A stretch of DNA of 25,024 nt, taken from NCBI GenBank assembly GCA_025769875.1, contig JAGFNK010000697.1, forward strand, positions 1-25,024, written 5' to 3'. The position numbers and the translations under genes were made by a program. How positions within the stretch are numbered: position 1 is the first letter of the stretch; each line of letters starts with the position of its first letter. The notes beneath the pieces were generated by a model that saw only the letters and a program-made list of their open reading frames with translations, did not search any database and was not told where the DNA came from. The stretch is from Russula earlei (taxonomy: Eukaryota > Basidiomycota > Agaricomycetes > Russulales > Russulaceae). Shown here in pieces: positions 8,304 through 18,560 of the stretch.

Positions 8304-10049
8304 TTACTCTCGTTTTCACGTGACCTTGCACTTGCCATTTTTGGATGTCATTTCAAAGTGCGAAAATAAAACTGCTATATCTCAACAGTTTCTCAACAGA
8401 TTGCCTTGAAACTTTGACAGTAGAACCTTATATGTTGTATCTAGGTGCAGCTAAAATATGGGAGCCTAATATTTAGTTCTTGAAATGTTCGATTTTCAGG
8501 GTGGTGACATGAGTGCAAAACTTTGAACTGCCATATCTCAACTGTTTCTGAACCGATTGACTTGAAACTTCGACAGTGGGATCCCATGTACTGTATCTAG
8601 GTGCAGCCCAAGAGTTGGGGTCTGATTCTTAGTTTTTGAAGTTTCGGTTTTTGGGTGTGATCTGAGTTCGAAATTTCGATCTGCCATATCTCAACCATTT
8701 CTCAATAGATTGCCTTGAAACGTGGACAGTGGGACCTTATATACTGTATCTAGGTGCAGCGAAAATATGGGAGCCTAATATTCAGTTTTTGAAGTTTCGA
8801 TTTTTGGGTGCCGAGCTGCGTGTGAAATTTCGTACTGCCATGTCTCAACCATTTCTCAATGGATTGTCTTGAAACTTGGACAGTGGAACCTCATGCACTG
8901 TAGCTAGATGTTTCACTCGTTGGATGTTCATGTTTTGGGGTGCCAACCCCAAGCATGATAATATTACATTATCCCTACAGCTGAATCCATCCATGATATG
9001 ATATGACTATTACAACTGTACCATGCGAGAAGGGCACACTTAAGTTCATGGGGCTGGACAAGGACTGAGGGAAGAGTGAAAGAGACAAAATTGAAATGAT
9101 GATGCGAGGCGTGCAGTCGAGGCAGCAATAGGCATCGGCACGGGTACATGTGCGTGTAGCTTCTTCAGTGAGTCTTCAGGCCTTGCGCGCGCGTGGTCAC
9201 ATTGTCGCAAAGGGGGGTGTGCATGTTCTGAGGTGTTGCCATGCGTTGGAATGCAGGCACAGTGTGGGGAAGCAGGAGGGAGGAGTGTGCTTGCGTTGTG
9301 TGTCAAATGTGTCGTCGCGACGTGGTGTTGCCAGGCGTCGGCCAGTGTTGCTGATATTGGTGCTGCTGCTGCTGTTGTTGTTGTTGATCCTGGTGCTGCT
9401 GTCATGGCAGAGGCTGAGGTGTGGTCGTTTGAGGCAGTGGGGTGGCGAGAGGCAAGGGCGTAGGCGATGGCATTATGGAAAGGCGTGAGCATCTGAGGGG
9501 GTGACTTGCAGTGTTGCTCGTGCTGTCATCATATGGGCGTGGCGACGAGGTCTTCACCACTGCAGGTGATGGCAGCGCTCGTGGGTGAGGTTGTACGTAT
9601 AGATGGGGATGTGGTGGAAGGGGAGGAGTGGTGCGGCGTGGTGCTTGCATCGGTGACTTCTCCTGTGGCGACATCTGTGGTGGCGGCTGGTGATCTTTCT
9701 GCAGGGCGGCGTCGAGGTAATGATGGGCGATGCTGGACGTGCGGGAACCGCAGGGATGACAGGAGCAGGCGATGTGAAGGCGTGACATTTTGGCAACCGT
9801 ACCCGCTGTTACAGGGCAGGGTGGGGAACGCGGCGGCATGGGTTTTGCCTGGAGTCGCATAGAAGTGCGGCTGTGTGCACGCATACATTGGGCAGCAGAG
9901 AGGTGATGTCATGCCAGGCGGGAGAGCGGGTAAATGCGCGCATGCACTGAGGGGGTCCAGGGGGCGTGATCCATTCATCGTGAAGGGAAGTAGGATGTTC
10001 ACATCCTCAGAAAGCGCCGAAGAGTGTCCTGCCGGTGAGAAGGGACGAG
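8304..10049 (+). repeat. left arm of the foldback element
   Basis: It pairs with 10446-12183. The outer tip is TTACTCTCGTTTTCACGTG against the reverse complement of GTGAAAATGACAG on the right, and the inner end is GGGACGAG (10042-10049) against CTCGTCCC (10446-10453). Open stretches on both strands (for example 9150-9488 and 9402-9884 minus) are mirrored in the other arm and low in complexity, so I do not count them as genes. Confidence 0.92.
8330..8945 (+). repeat. subterminal ~154-bp tandem repeats, left arm
   Basis: Four diverged units each begin near CTGCCATATCTCAAC, at 8372, 8528, 8681 and 8835, giving spacings of 156, 153 and 154 bp. Each unit carries GATTGCCTTGAAAC-, CTGTATCTAGGTGCAGC- and TTTTTGAAGTTTCG-like blocks. 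The same array is mirrored near the right tip (11540-12160). Such arrays may bind a transposase supplied in trans, but this is inference. Confidence 0.88.
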
Positions 10050-10445
10050 TGCGACATGTCCACAGCAACGTTGCTCAGAGATGCCTTGGACTCCGATGTT
10101 GAGGATGCAAGAAGTAGACCTGTCTCTTCAAAGGTCTCCCGGATTGCCGTCATTTGATACAAATCATCCTGCTTCCTGTTGTGGTTGCCTCCAGGAGAGA
10201 CCTGGGTGATACGGACTGAGGGTGGGATCAGCCAAAGGTACGTGCACGATGTCACCACCACTTGGGATAAGCAATACGTAGATTCAAATAGCATGAGAAT
10301 GTGCGAGTAAGCACTCCAAGTGCTAGCATGCACAAGCAAAAATCCGGAACCATGATTGCGAATACGAGACTACAGATAGGAAAACAAGAGAGAGACAAGC
10401 GATCTGACTTATTCCTACATAGGTCTCCTGGTGCTTTTCTTATAG
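10050..10445 (-). pseudogene. captured Nudix hydrolase gene fragment in the centre of the foldback element
   Basis: On the minus strand, about 10190 down to 10080, the sequence reads SPGGNHNRKQDDLYQ then MTAIRETFEETGLLLASS. RETFEETGL fits the Nudix box REUxEExGU, and the PGGN and AIRETFEE pattern resembles NUDT19-like CoA or nucleoside diphosphatases. A possible intron (GTACC...CCCAG) lies upstream of the PGG. There is no full domain and no start or stop of its own, so it is a gene piece carried by the element. It is the only non-repeated part of the element. The upstream half (10200-10445) is not recognised. Confidence 0.65.
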
Positions 10446-12183
10446 CTCGTCCCTTCTCACCGGCAGGACACTCTTTGGCACTTTCTGAGGATGTGAACAT
10501 CCTACTTCCCTTCACGACGAATGGATCACGCCCCCTGGACCCCCTCGGTGCATGCGCGCATTTACCTGCTCTCCCTGCCCGGCACGACATCACCTCTCTG
10601 CTGCCCAATGTATGCGCGCACACAGCCGCGCTTCTATGCGACTCCAGGCAAAACCCATGCCGCCGCGTTCCCCACCCTGCCCTGTAACAGCAGGTACGGT
10701 TGCCAAAATGTCACGCCTTCACATCGCCCGCTCCCGTCGTCCCTGCGGTTCCCACATGTCCAGCATCGCCCATCATTACCTCGACGCCGCCCCGCAGAAA
10801 GATCACCAGCCGCCACCACGATGTCGCCACAGGAGAAGTCGCCGATGCAAGCACCACTGCCGCACCACTCCTCCCCTTCCTACCGCATCCCCATCTATAC
10901 GTACAACCTCACCCACGAGCGCTGCCATCACCTGCAGTGGCGAAGACCTCGTCGCCACGCCCATATGATGACAGCATGAGCAACACGCAAGTCACCCCCT
11001 CAGACGCTCACGCCTTTCCATAATGCCATCGCCTACGCCCTTGCCTCTTGCCACCCCATTGCCTCAAATGACCACGCCTCAGCCTCTGCCATGACAGCAG
11101 CACCAGGATCAACAACAACAACAGCAGCAGCAGCACCAATATCAGCAACATGGCCGATGCCTGGCAACACCACATCGCGATGACACATTTGACACACGAC
11201 GCAAGCACACTCCTCCCTCCTGCTTCCCCGCACTGTGCCTGCATTCCAACGCATGGCAACACCTCAGAACATGCACACCCCCCTTTGCGACAATGTGACC
11301 ATGCACGCGCGAGGCCAAAGACTCACTGAAGAAGCTACACGCACATGTACCCGTGCCGATGCCTATTGCTGCCTCGACGCATGCCTTGCATCATCATTTC
11401 AATTTTGTCTCTTTCACTCTTCCCTCAGTCCTTGTCCAGCCCCATGAACTTAAGTGTGCCCTTCTCGCGTGGTACAGTTGTAATAGTCATATCATATCAT
11501 GGATGGATTCAGCTGTAGGGATAATGTAATATTATCATGCTTGGGGTTGGCACCCCAAAACGTGAACATCCAACGAGTGAAACATCTAGCTACAGTGCAT
11601 GAGGTTCCACTGTCCAAGTTTCAAGACAATCCATTGAGAAATGGTTGAGACATGGCAGTACGAAATTTCACACGCAGCTCGGCACCCAAAAATCGAAACT
11701 TCAAAAACTGAATATTAGGCTCCCATATTTTCGCTGCACCTAGATACAGTATATAAGGTCCCACTGTCCACGTTTCAAGGCAATCTATTGAGAAATGGTT
11801 GAGATATGGCAGATCGAAATTTCGAACTCAGATCACACCCAAAAACCGAAACTTCAAAAACTAAGAATCAGACCCCAACTCTTGGGCTGCACCTAGATAC
11901 AGTACATGGGATCCCACTGTCGAAGTTTCAAGTCAATCAGTTCAGAAACAGTTGAGATATGGCAGTTCAAAGTTTTGCACTCATGTCACCACCTGAAAAT
12001 CGACATTTCAAGAACTAAATATTAGGCTCCCATATTTTAGCTGCACCTAGATACAACATATAAGGTTCTACTGTCAAAGTTTCAAGGCAATCTGTTGAGA
12101 AACTGTTGAGATATAGCAGTTTTATTTTCGCACTTGAAATGACATCCAAAAATGGCAAGTGCAAGGTCACGTGAAAATGACAG
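10446..12183 (-). repeat. right arm of the foldback element
   Basis: This is the reverse complement of 8304-10049, eight bases shorter because of small indels. It includes the mirrored CAG/CAA-rich stretch (about 11095-11145) and the mirrored ~154-bp units. The arms are alike enough that the pair arose recently or is kept uniform. Confidence 0.92.
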
Positions 12184-12188
12184 TAATG

Positions 12189-12871
12189 GACGGAAATGTC
12201 TATTACCGTACTAATGTATCGCTTTATACAATGACAAACCCATGCTTCTAGGAACTATGGGTTGAGGGGAACCCGCCTATGGAGAAAAGCTCATAGTGCG
12301 GCCTGTTGTCTCTGCCCCCCACCCTGCCATCACTGCTTCTGACCTCCACCTCTTAATTGAGGACCACCCCTTTTATTTTGATGTTGCCCAGGCTCTCGAG
12401 AACCTCCATGACCCTGGTGCCCTTGCTGATGTCTACCGCCTTCGCATCAGTTCATTTCAGTTAAAGGTCTTGGAGGGCAAGCATGCCTCTATCCAAGGAG
12501 CTTTGAGCGTTCTTCAAGGACAGCTTGCTGATCGACTTCACGAAATTCAATCCCACACCAAAGAAACCACCATCATCTGCAGCTGCCTTCATGCCAACAA
12601 CACCTCCGTCCGAGTCCGTCACCAACTTGACAACCTCATGACCGATGGAGGCCTCACTCATAGCTCTGGACCATATTACTCACTGGTAGGGAACTATGAC
12701 AGAATTGAGAAGTCGAAAGAACCCTCCTCTCCCCCTTCCCCTCCACTACCTACTTGTCCTCCTCTTTCCTTGACCCCCCCACTCGAGTACCTTCCTCGTG
12801 TTGTCGATCAGTCCCAAAACGACGCCCCTATGGGATCACCCTTCTCACTTCCCACAAATGTTCTCAGATGA
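12189..12871 (+). pseudogene. extra gypsy coding region, second part
   Basis: This resumes the phase left at 8303, with stops TAA at 12212 and TGA at 12263, then is open to 12871. The readable part (from GTG at 12296) includes LHLLIEDHPFYFDVAQALEN, a helical charged stretch (LKVLEGKHASIQGALSVLQG, LADRLHEIQSHTKE) that could form a coiled coil, and a Pro/Ser-rich linker. No domain is recognised. Near 12860 the phase changes by a small indel into the zinc-knuckle segment of the next entry. Confidence 0.65.
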
Positions 12872-13148
12872 CGCCCAACACTCCCCTTACCCCCCCGTGT
12901 GCATGACCAAGGCACAGCGTCACCAACTCCAGAAACGACAACATGTCTGCAAACATTGCAGCACTAGGGGTCACTGGAACAAGGACTGCAATAAACCCCA
13001 TACTAATTGTAGTGGACAGGTGGACTGCATACTCAGGAGGACCCATCGGAGCTATAGGGGCTTCTGCCCAAGGGCAACAGGACCACAGAGCGCATGGCCA
13101 GAAGTTGAGGGAGATGAACTCCATGAGTTGGGCCCTGAGACTGATTAG
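12855..13148 (+). pseudogene. end of the extra gypsy coding region with a second CCHC zinc knuckle
   Basis: It reads FSDDAQHSPYPP, then a basic stretch MTKAQRHQLQKRQH and the knuckle CKHCSTRGHWNKDC (12948-12989; CX2CX4HX4C), then an acidic tail ending GPETD before TAG at 13146-13148. The gag of this element already has its own zinc knuckle at 3984-4025, so this is a second nucleic-acid-binding module, downstream of pol and about 30 bp before the 3' LTR. Such a motif is not a standard part of Ty3/gypsy elements. Its role is unknown. Confidence 0.75.
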
Positions 13149-13165
13149 GTTGGAGAACTAAGCAT

Positions 13166-13173
13166 GAGGGGGG
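13166..13173 (+). other. polypurine tract
   Basis: GAGGGGGG lies five bases before the 3' LTR start (13179). This is where the primer for plus-strand DNA synthesis of a retrotransposon is expected. Confidence 0.75.
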
Positions 13174-13178
13174 CATGA

Positions 13179-13788
13179 TGTTATGATCTACCCCTTTTTG
13201 GTTCGTCCATAACAAATATGTCCCTTATTGTTCTTTAATGTTTCACCTTGGTTATTGTTTCATCCCTTGATGCTGATGGTCCCTAATTGTTTCATCTCTT
13301 TGTGTTTCATCTATTGTGTTTCACCTATTGACAAGTTGCTTTTGCCATTGGTTCACCTTTTATCTATTGTTCCGCATATAGTACTGTATAGCCTCGCTAC
13401 ATACAGTATTTAAGCACCTGTAAAAGCTGGGGAATGCCCCAAGCTTAGCTTTGTCCCATTTCCTGTCGCATCCTTTGCCCTGTACTCTCTCCCAATCACA
13501 ACTTTGCTTGTGCTGGCCTACACTTTGCTTGACCTAAGCACACCTCAAGGAACCCTTGTGTTCCTCTTCCTCCTCTGTCTCTCTCTCACTGTCCTCCTCT
13601 TCTGTGAAACCAGGAGATTGACTCTGTCTGCGGACTGAGTCATTGTCTGACTCAGCCTTGAGATGCTAAACCCTTGATCTGGTCTCCTTGAGCCGGCCCC
13701 ACTGAACCCTTGAACCAAGTCACAGGGACTTGGCCCCCATTGAACCTTGAGCTAACGCTAACGCTTTTACGGCCGCGACGCCGTAACA
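13179..13788 (+). repeat. 3' LTR of the gypsy element (610 bp)
   Basis: It starts with TGTTATG, ends with CCGTAACA and is followed by TSD TGATG (13789-13793). It is about 98 % identical to the 5' LTR by eye, with a 6-bp tandem duplication (GCTAACGCTAAC) near its end. Confidence 0.93.
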
Positions 13789-14091
13789 TGATGACAGCCC
13801 TGTAACAGCAGTATAGAGGAAGATGGCAATTTGTTCTTCAATTAGGACATGTTGTGATGAGGCAACACCAAGGTTTCGGATGGTCCACCAGAGGGTGTCA
13901 AAGACATGTTTATGTACTCCAAGCTCACTCTGAATGCACTCTGGATGGCCAGTGAGTAGTTCATGAACCCACGCAGCCCCAGTTAATGCTGATGTGTGAT
14001 ATGGAATATGACGAGGACAGACGGCTTGGAGGAGTTGTATATATGCTTCAAAGCAAAGCAAGACAAGAGTCAACATATGCAAGAGGACCAC
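13789..14091 (-). pseudogene. Harbinger DDE transposase, N-terminal third
   Basis: The minus strand reads AYIQLLQAVCPRHIPYHTSA, GAAWVHELLTGHPECI, HVFDTLWWTIRNLG and LIEEQIAIFLYTAVTGLSS. This matches the N-terminal helical region of fungal HARBI1-like transposases, up to the point of the gypsy insertion. Across the insertion (one TGATG removed) it joins THVGECFQRSP at 1511 in phase. The start is uncertain: ATG at 14091 is used here, but the phase stays open upstream to about 14130, after an in-frame TGA. Confidence 0.85.
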
Positions 14092-14305
14092 AAGTCGTTG
14101 GCATTGCTTTCGCTTCTTTACCAGTCATTGATTGGGCATTGGGGGAGGAAATGATGGGATGGACAACACAATGCTTTGAAAGTTTTTTCTTGCCGCCAAG
14201 CAGACTGAGTCAGCAAAGATGGACTCAGTCCACCCTGTGACTGCATGATACCATCAATGACAAATTTATTTTACATACACATAACACATGACAACATGAC
14301 AACAA
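14092..14305. other. intergenic stretch between the two Harbinger genes
   Basis: It lies between the stop of the Myb/SANT-like gene (14306) and the transposase start region, both on the minus strand. It should hold the terminator of the first gene and the promoter of the second. I see no clear TATA box or polyadenylation signal. Confidence 0.4.
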
Positions 14306-15488
14306 TTACAATTTGGTTTGTGCTAACATATTACATATGTATTGACGTGCAAGATTGCACAATTCTGGATCCTTATCTAATTGAAGTGTGAGGTAACTAT
14401 CAACATCTGCAATATTGCCATTGGAGAGGAGGCTGAGTGCTGGGACAATGTCGCCTGTTGGCAGCCAGTGACAATCCTTGATATCAGTGGCAAGGTTTTT
14501 GACTGCCAGCGACCGACACGCATGCTCAGGAACCGTCATAAGCACAGGTACAACAGCACCCGTAGACGCATTCCCAAGTTGTTCATCAAGTGAGGGTGCA
14601 GCTTCAAGGGCAGGCTCAGGCTTGGGCTCGTTGAGAGCTTGCACAGTCAAGTCAAAGGACTCAATGACCCTGTTCATGACCGCTGACATACCAATGACAG
14701 CGGATGCTGCAGTGTCAGTCCTTTGTCTTTTGCTTGACATTTCACTTGTGGAGATGTCATCGGATCTATGCTTCCAAACTGAGAAGCAGGGTGAGAGGAG
14801 AGGCATTTGACAGTGAAGTTGATGAGAAATGCACCACCATCAAATTGAGATCTGAATGAGTTGGGGGACAGACAAGAAGGTGACTGGGATGGAGGATCTG
14901 AATCTGCACGAAGTGTTTGCTGTGTACCCCAATAGGCACTTTTGCCTTTGGATTTCGATCCAATGAGAGACTCCATAGCCTCACAATGTGACCAGCCCTT
15001 GTTGCGGTACTTCTTGGCACTTGGTTTTTTCTGCTAAGGTCAGATGTTGTTAAAGAAGCAGGAGTTATACACACACCTTGACTAAATCGGCCCACTGCCC
15101 CTCCATTTCTAACCCTACATCCACTCCTTTCTCATCATCCCAGGGAAACCCAGACTGTAACTTGAGGAAGGTGATGATACTGTATTTGGTCTTCAACTGT
15201 TGAACGGTGTCAGCATTGAGGGAAGGGATGCAGAGGACAATACAGCACCCTGTTCCATTTTGTTTTGCATGTGCTCCCAGTCTTGACACCACCTTTCTCA
15301 CGAAGGGGGTTGATCTGAGAGGCCACATTGTTGAAGATGTGGTCCTTGAACATAGAGTTGGAGGTCATTTTGTCCCTATGCTCCAAAAGAAAATCTAAAA
15401 AGGCCGCTTCATCCTTGGTTGTCCATGTGGCGTTACTATCTGCTTGACTTTCTCCCACAGAAGAATCAGAGGCTGAGTGGGTCTGCAT
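14306..15488 (-). CDS. Harbinger Myb/SANT-like DNA-binding protein, still open
   Basis: Four exons fit. Exon 1 (15488-15249) has WTTKDEAAFLDFLLEHR and FNNVASQINPL. Introns follow at 15197-15248 (GTGCTG...CAACAG), 15034-15076 (GTGTGTG...CTTAG) and about 14779-14834 (GTGGTG...CTCAG). Exon 2 gives SGFPWDDEKGVDVGLE and WADLVK; exon 3 gives KKYRNKGWSHCEAMESLIG; exon 4 runs to the stop at 14306. This is the Myb_DNA-bind_3-like layout of the second Harbinger protein, which binds the element ends and helps bring in the transposase. No stop or frameshift is seen, unlike the transposase gene. The start at 15488 is a guess: the phase is open upstream to 15605. Confidence 0.8.
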
Positions 15489-15655
15489 GTATGATGGGGG
15501 TACCAAACAAAGGAGGTATGGAGGGAGGAGGGGTTTAAAAAAAGCAGGCGAGAGAAAAATGCATGCATACATGGAAAAAGACAATGGAGGGAAAGTCCTG
15601 AACAAAGCCGAGTACCGACTCCTGAGTCAACTCCGAGTATGCGGACATCTAACTT

Positions 15656-15715
15656 CACACATGTGAATATGCAATCACAACAAGCAAATTTGCAAATCTG
15701 GTGGGAAAGAGCTCA
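15656..15715 (-). repeat. inner 60 bp of the right Harbinger inverted repeat
   Basis: It is the reverse complement of 358-417 with a few mismatches and ends in GAGCTCA at 15715, where the Helitron starts. The outer 151 bp of the same repeat continue at 23576. Confidence 0.9.
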
Positions 15716-15719
15716 TCAA

Positions 15720-17950
15720 CTAATTAAAATGAGAATGGAGAGTCAGGGTCTGCCCGAGATGGTAATTCTTACATAACAAAATCTTCTTACATGGAAGGTA
15801 ATGCTTAGCAAATCAATTTGTAAGCAGTGAAAATGTTTTTTGGGCAATGGTGTCTTTGTTTTACCACGCGTGTTTGTTTTTTCTCTTGCTGTCGTTCATC
15901 CTCCTTCTCCTCACTGCTCTTCCTTCCCCATGGTCCCAGGTCAACACTCTCAAGCTGCCAGCCTCCTGAAGCTTTCACTGGCTATTACCCATGTCATTCA
16001 AGTGGTTTTTCCATGGATGAGTTTTTTCCTTTCATTTTCATGCCCTTCTCATCTTCTCAGCCCTCTCCTTCCCATCACCCATTTTTCAGTAAGGCCCCTG
16101 ACAAGCTCCTCTTCAACCTCCTTCCACCCACTGGACCCCATTCCCCTCTCCTCCTGTGGCACTGCAGTGGTGATGATGATGATGACTTGGGCATGGCCAC
16201 AGCAACCCCTGTGATGGCCACAAATCTTGAGCATGGCCCATGGGCCACTGTGATGATCTGGCCACCAGTGACTGGCAACATGCCCATGGCCAGTGACGAT
16301 GGCATGGCTCAACTGGCTCTTTCTCCCACACCTTCTTGCCATCCCCTGCACCTCCTTGCTGTAGTTGCAATGATGATGGTGACTCAGGCATGGCCATGGC
16401 GCCATCATGATGGCCAGGAATCATCAGCATGGCCCATGGCCACTGTGATGATCTGGCTGCTGTGATGGCAATGTGCCCATGGCTGTGACAGTGGCACAGT
16501 TTGCTCTGGCAATTGTTTCTCTTTCTTCTCCCACCCTCTAGCGTTCTTGTGCAGTTTGCTTTGCAAGTTCCTTTCAGCATGGGTGACCAGTCCAAGCCAA
16601 GACAAGACCATGAGAACACCCAATGGCCATCAAAACCCTTCGTGCAATTGCCAATTGCGAATCCGGTGCACGTTTTATCTTCTTTTCGCTTTTTGTTTGT
16701 TTCTTTCATTCTCATTATGCCCTCTTTTCTAACCCTTTCTCAAAGTGACAGCAAGGCCAGCACCATGGCGATGATGCAGTGATCAAGAGAGGGACACACA
16801 TTTCGTGAGTTTTCACCCTTTTGTTTTTCACTCTGCCTCCTCAGCTCTACTTTGCATCTTTCCCCAGCCCCAAAAACCATGCCAAGTTCGCCCGCTTTGC
16901 AAGTGGCGTTTTTTGCACGTCACCATTTGTGTATGCTCTTTTCTTTTGCTTTCTCTCCCTCTTTCCCTCCTTGCCCTTCCAGCCCCACTTCCTTCAAGAA
17001 CAACAGCCAATTTTCTCATCCCAGATGGTTCTCCAAGCAGACAGGTCAATTCCCTCACATGTACCTTTTCCCGCTTGCATGCGCAGTTTTTTTCTGGCAT
17101 TTTTTTTCCTTCTTTTTCTCTCCCACTTTCTCAACTTCCTATGCATCTCCATGCCCTCTGCACTTCGAGTGACTCCAGCACATGTGGCGACTCCTGGCCA
17201 AGACCCCAAGAACACCCAAAAATTCTTTGCCAGGACAAACCCAGTGTGCTTTATTTATTTATTTATTTTTTCATTTTTATTCGCTCTTTCTAACCTCTCC
17301 TCACAGCAAGAGACAAGAGATGAAGCAGCCGTTAAGATGTTCACAAGGGGTCAATGGGTGTCACATGCATATTGTGCATTTTCATTTTCCCCCTTCATTT
17401 CTCTCTCCTTGACTTTCCACAGTGTCACGTTGTGCAGCTCGCATGTATGTGGCCATTTGTAGGCCCATGAAGGGCCATTCTCCCTGCTTCCAAATCCCTC
17501 ATGTGGTCCTGGCCTGTGGTGCGTGATCTGCTTCCTTCCTTGCTCCAGAGACCATGCCAGGTCTGCCCGCATTGACAAGCAGCGGTTTTCGCATGCAGAC
17601 TGCATGGACTTTCGTTTCTTTCTTCTCTCCCTCCGTCTTCTCCCCCTCCCCAGTTCCCGCAAGATAAACAAACCTGTCCCAATCCTTCAAGCAGGTTCTG
17701 TCCGTGACGTGCAAGTTCCCTCAACAAATATCACGCCTGTTTTTCTGCACGTGCACATGTGCATTTTTCCTTACATTTTTCACTTTGTTTCCTCTGTTTT
17801 CTGCTTTTGGGTCTTTCTAAGTTCACTATATTCCAGTTCCTGATGGCATGCAACACGATTTTCACATGTTGAGCTTTATGGGTTTTTTTTCTCTATTTAT
17901 TTCATTTCCATTGCCTTCTCTCCCAGCATGCACAATTTTCGCATGTCGCA
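15720..17950. other. Helitron interior, pyrimidine-rich, no gene recognised
   Basis: The stretch is dominated by polypyrimidine runs (CTTTTTCTCTCC-like) that recur about every 100-250 bp, often just after GCATG or GCAC words (for example near 16911, 17075, 17355, 17585, 17740, 17855). The long open stretches on both strands (15827-16465, 16821-17462 and shadows) are biased in composition, have no domain and are open in several phases at once. I take it as diverged repeat DNA. Confidence 0.5.
16115..16535 (+). repeat. diverged ~200-bp tandem duplication rich in CATGG
   Basis: Two units of about 198 bp share GATGATGATG, CATGGCCCATG-GCCACTGTGATGATCTGG (near 16232 and 16430) and a TTTCTCCCAC-rich end (near 16320 and 16523). 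CATGG/CCATG words are strikingly dense. It lies in the 5' part of the Helitron. Confidence 0.75.
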
Positions 17951-17955
17951 GTGAC

Positions 17956-18555
17956 TGTTATGATCTACCCCTCTTCCAGTTCGTCCCTGAAAATGCTTCC
18001 TATTGTTCTTTACCTTTCACCCCCATCCCCTTGGTTATTGTCTCATCCCTTGATGCTGATGACCCCTTTTGTGTTTCATCTATTGTGTTTTACCTATTGT
18101 TGAGTTGCTTTTGCCATTGGCTCACCTTTTGCCTATTGTTCCGCATACAGTACTGTATAGCCTCGCTACATACAGTATTTAAGCACCTGTAGAAGCTGGG
18201 GAATGCCCCAAGCTTAGCTTTGTCCCATTTCCTGTCGCATCCCTTTGTCCTGTAAACTGTCTCTCAATCACAACTTGTGTTGTGCTGGCTTACATCTTGC
18301 TTGACTTGAACACACCTCAGGGAACCCTTGTGTTCCTCTTCCTCCTCTGCCTCTCTCTCATTGTCCTCCTCTTCTGTGAAACCAGAAGATTGACTCTGTC
18401 TACGGACTGGGTCATTGTCTGACTCAGCCTTGAGATGCTAAACCTTTGATCCAGTCTCCTTGAGCCAGCCCCACTGAACCCCTTGAACCAAGTCACAGGG
18501 ACTTGGCCCCCACTGAACCTTGAGCTAACGCTCTTATGGCCGCGATGCTGTAACA
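17956..18555 (+). mobile_element. solo LTR of the gypsy family (600 bp)
   Basis: It runs from TGTTATGATC to GTAACA and is flanked by the perfect 5-bp target duplication GTGAC (17951-17955 and 18556-18560). It keeps the TATA-like box and the AAGCTTAGCTT primer word. It is more diverged from the two LTRs of the complete element than they are from each other, with internal deletions near 18070-18090. It shows insertion of a full element followed by LTR-LTR recombination, after the Helitron sequence existed. Confidence 0.93.
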
Positions 18556-18560
18556 GTGAC

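Larger units (their letters stand above)
8304..12183. mobile_element. foldback-like palindromic element (3.88 kb)
   Basis: The two arms, 8304-10049 and 10446-12183, are near-perfect reverse complements of about 1.74 kb around a unique centre of 396 bp (10050-10445). Candidate 5-bp target duplications TAATG flank it (8299-8303 and 12184-12188). Leaving out the element and one TAATG (3885 bp, a multiple of three) joins the gypsy reading frame in the same phase. Each arm starts with subterminal repeats of about 154 bp and continues into a GC-rich stretch with CTG/CAG runs. No transposase is seen, so it is non-autonomous. The centre holds a Nudix gene fragment. Long arms built of tandem repeats resemble Foldback elements; the true superfamily is unknown. 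Confidence 0.85.
1517..13788 (+). mobile_element. Ty3/gypsy chromovirus-type LTR retrotransposon, Tf1/sushi-like, degenerate
   Basis: Two direct LTRs (1517-2120 and 13179-13788) start with TGTTATGATC and end with CCGTAACA. They are flanked by the 5-bp target duplication TGATG (1512-1516 and 13789-13793). Between them, in order, are a self-complementary primer site, gag with a zinc knuckle, protease, reverse transcriptase, RNase H, integrase, chromodomain, an extra coding region with a second zinc knuckle, and a purine tract. Removing the element and one TSD copy rejoins the Harbinger transposase frame at GLSS/THVGE. The element is itself interrupted by the foldback element at 8304-12183, so its own length is about 8.4 kb, including an unexplained 0.5-kb stretch in gag. 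Confidence 0.93.

Noticed and set aside
9046..11447. Several long open stretches on both strands in the foldback arms
   Set aside because: They are mirror images in the two arms, overlap in several phases and consist of low-complexity Ala, His, Pro and Ser runs around CTG/CAG repeats.
13720..13788. Transposase reading extended into the gypsy 3' LTR
   Set aside because: The phase happens to stay open into the LTR, but the true continuation lies at 1511, beyond the gypsy insertion.
15827..17727. Open stretches of 100-213 codons in the Helitron interior
   Set aside because: They overlap one another on both strands in pyrimidine-rich or CATGG-repeat DNA and show no motif.
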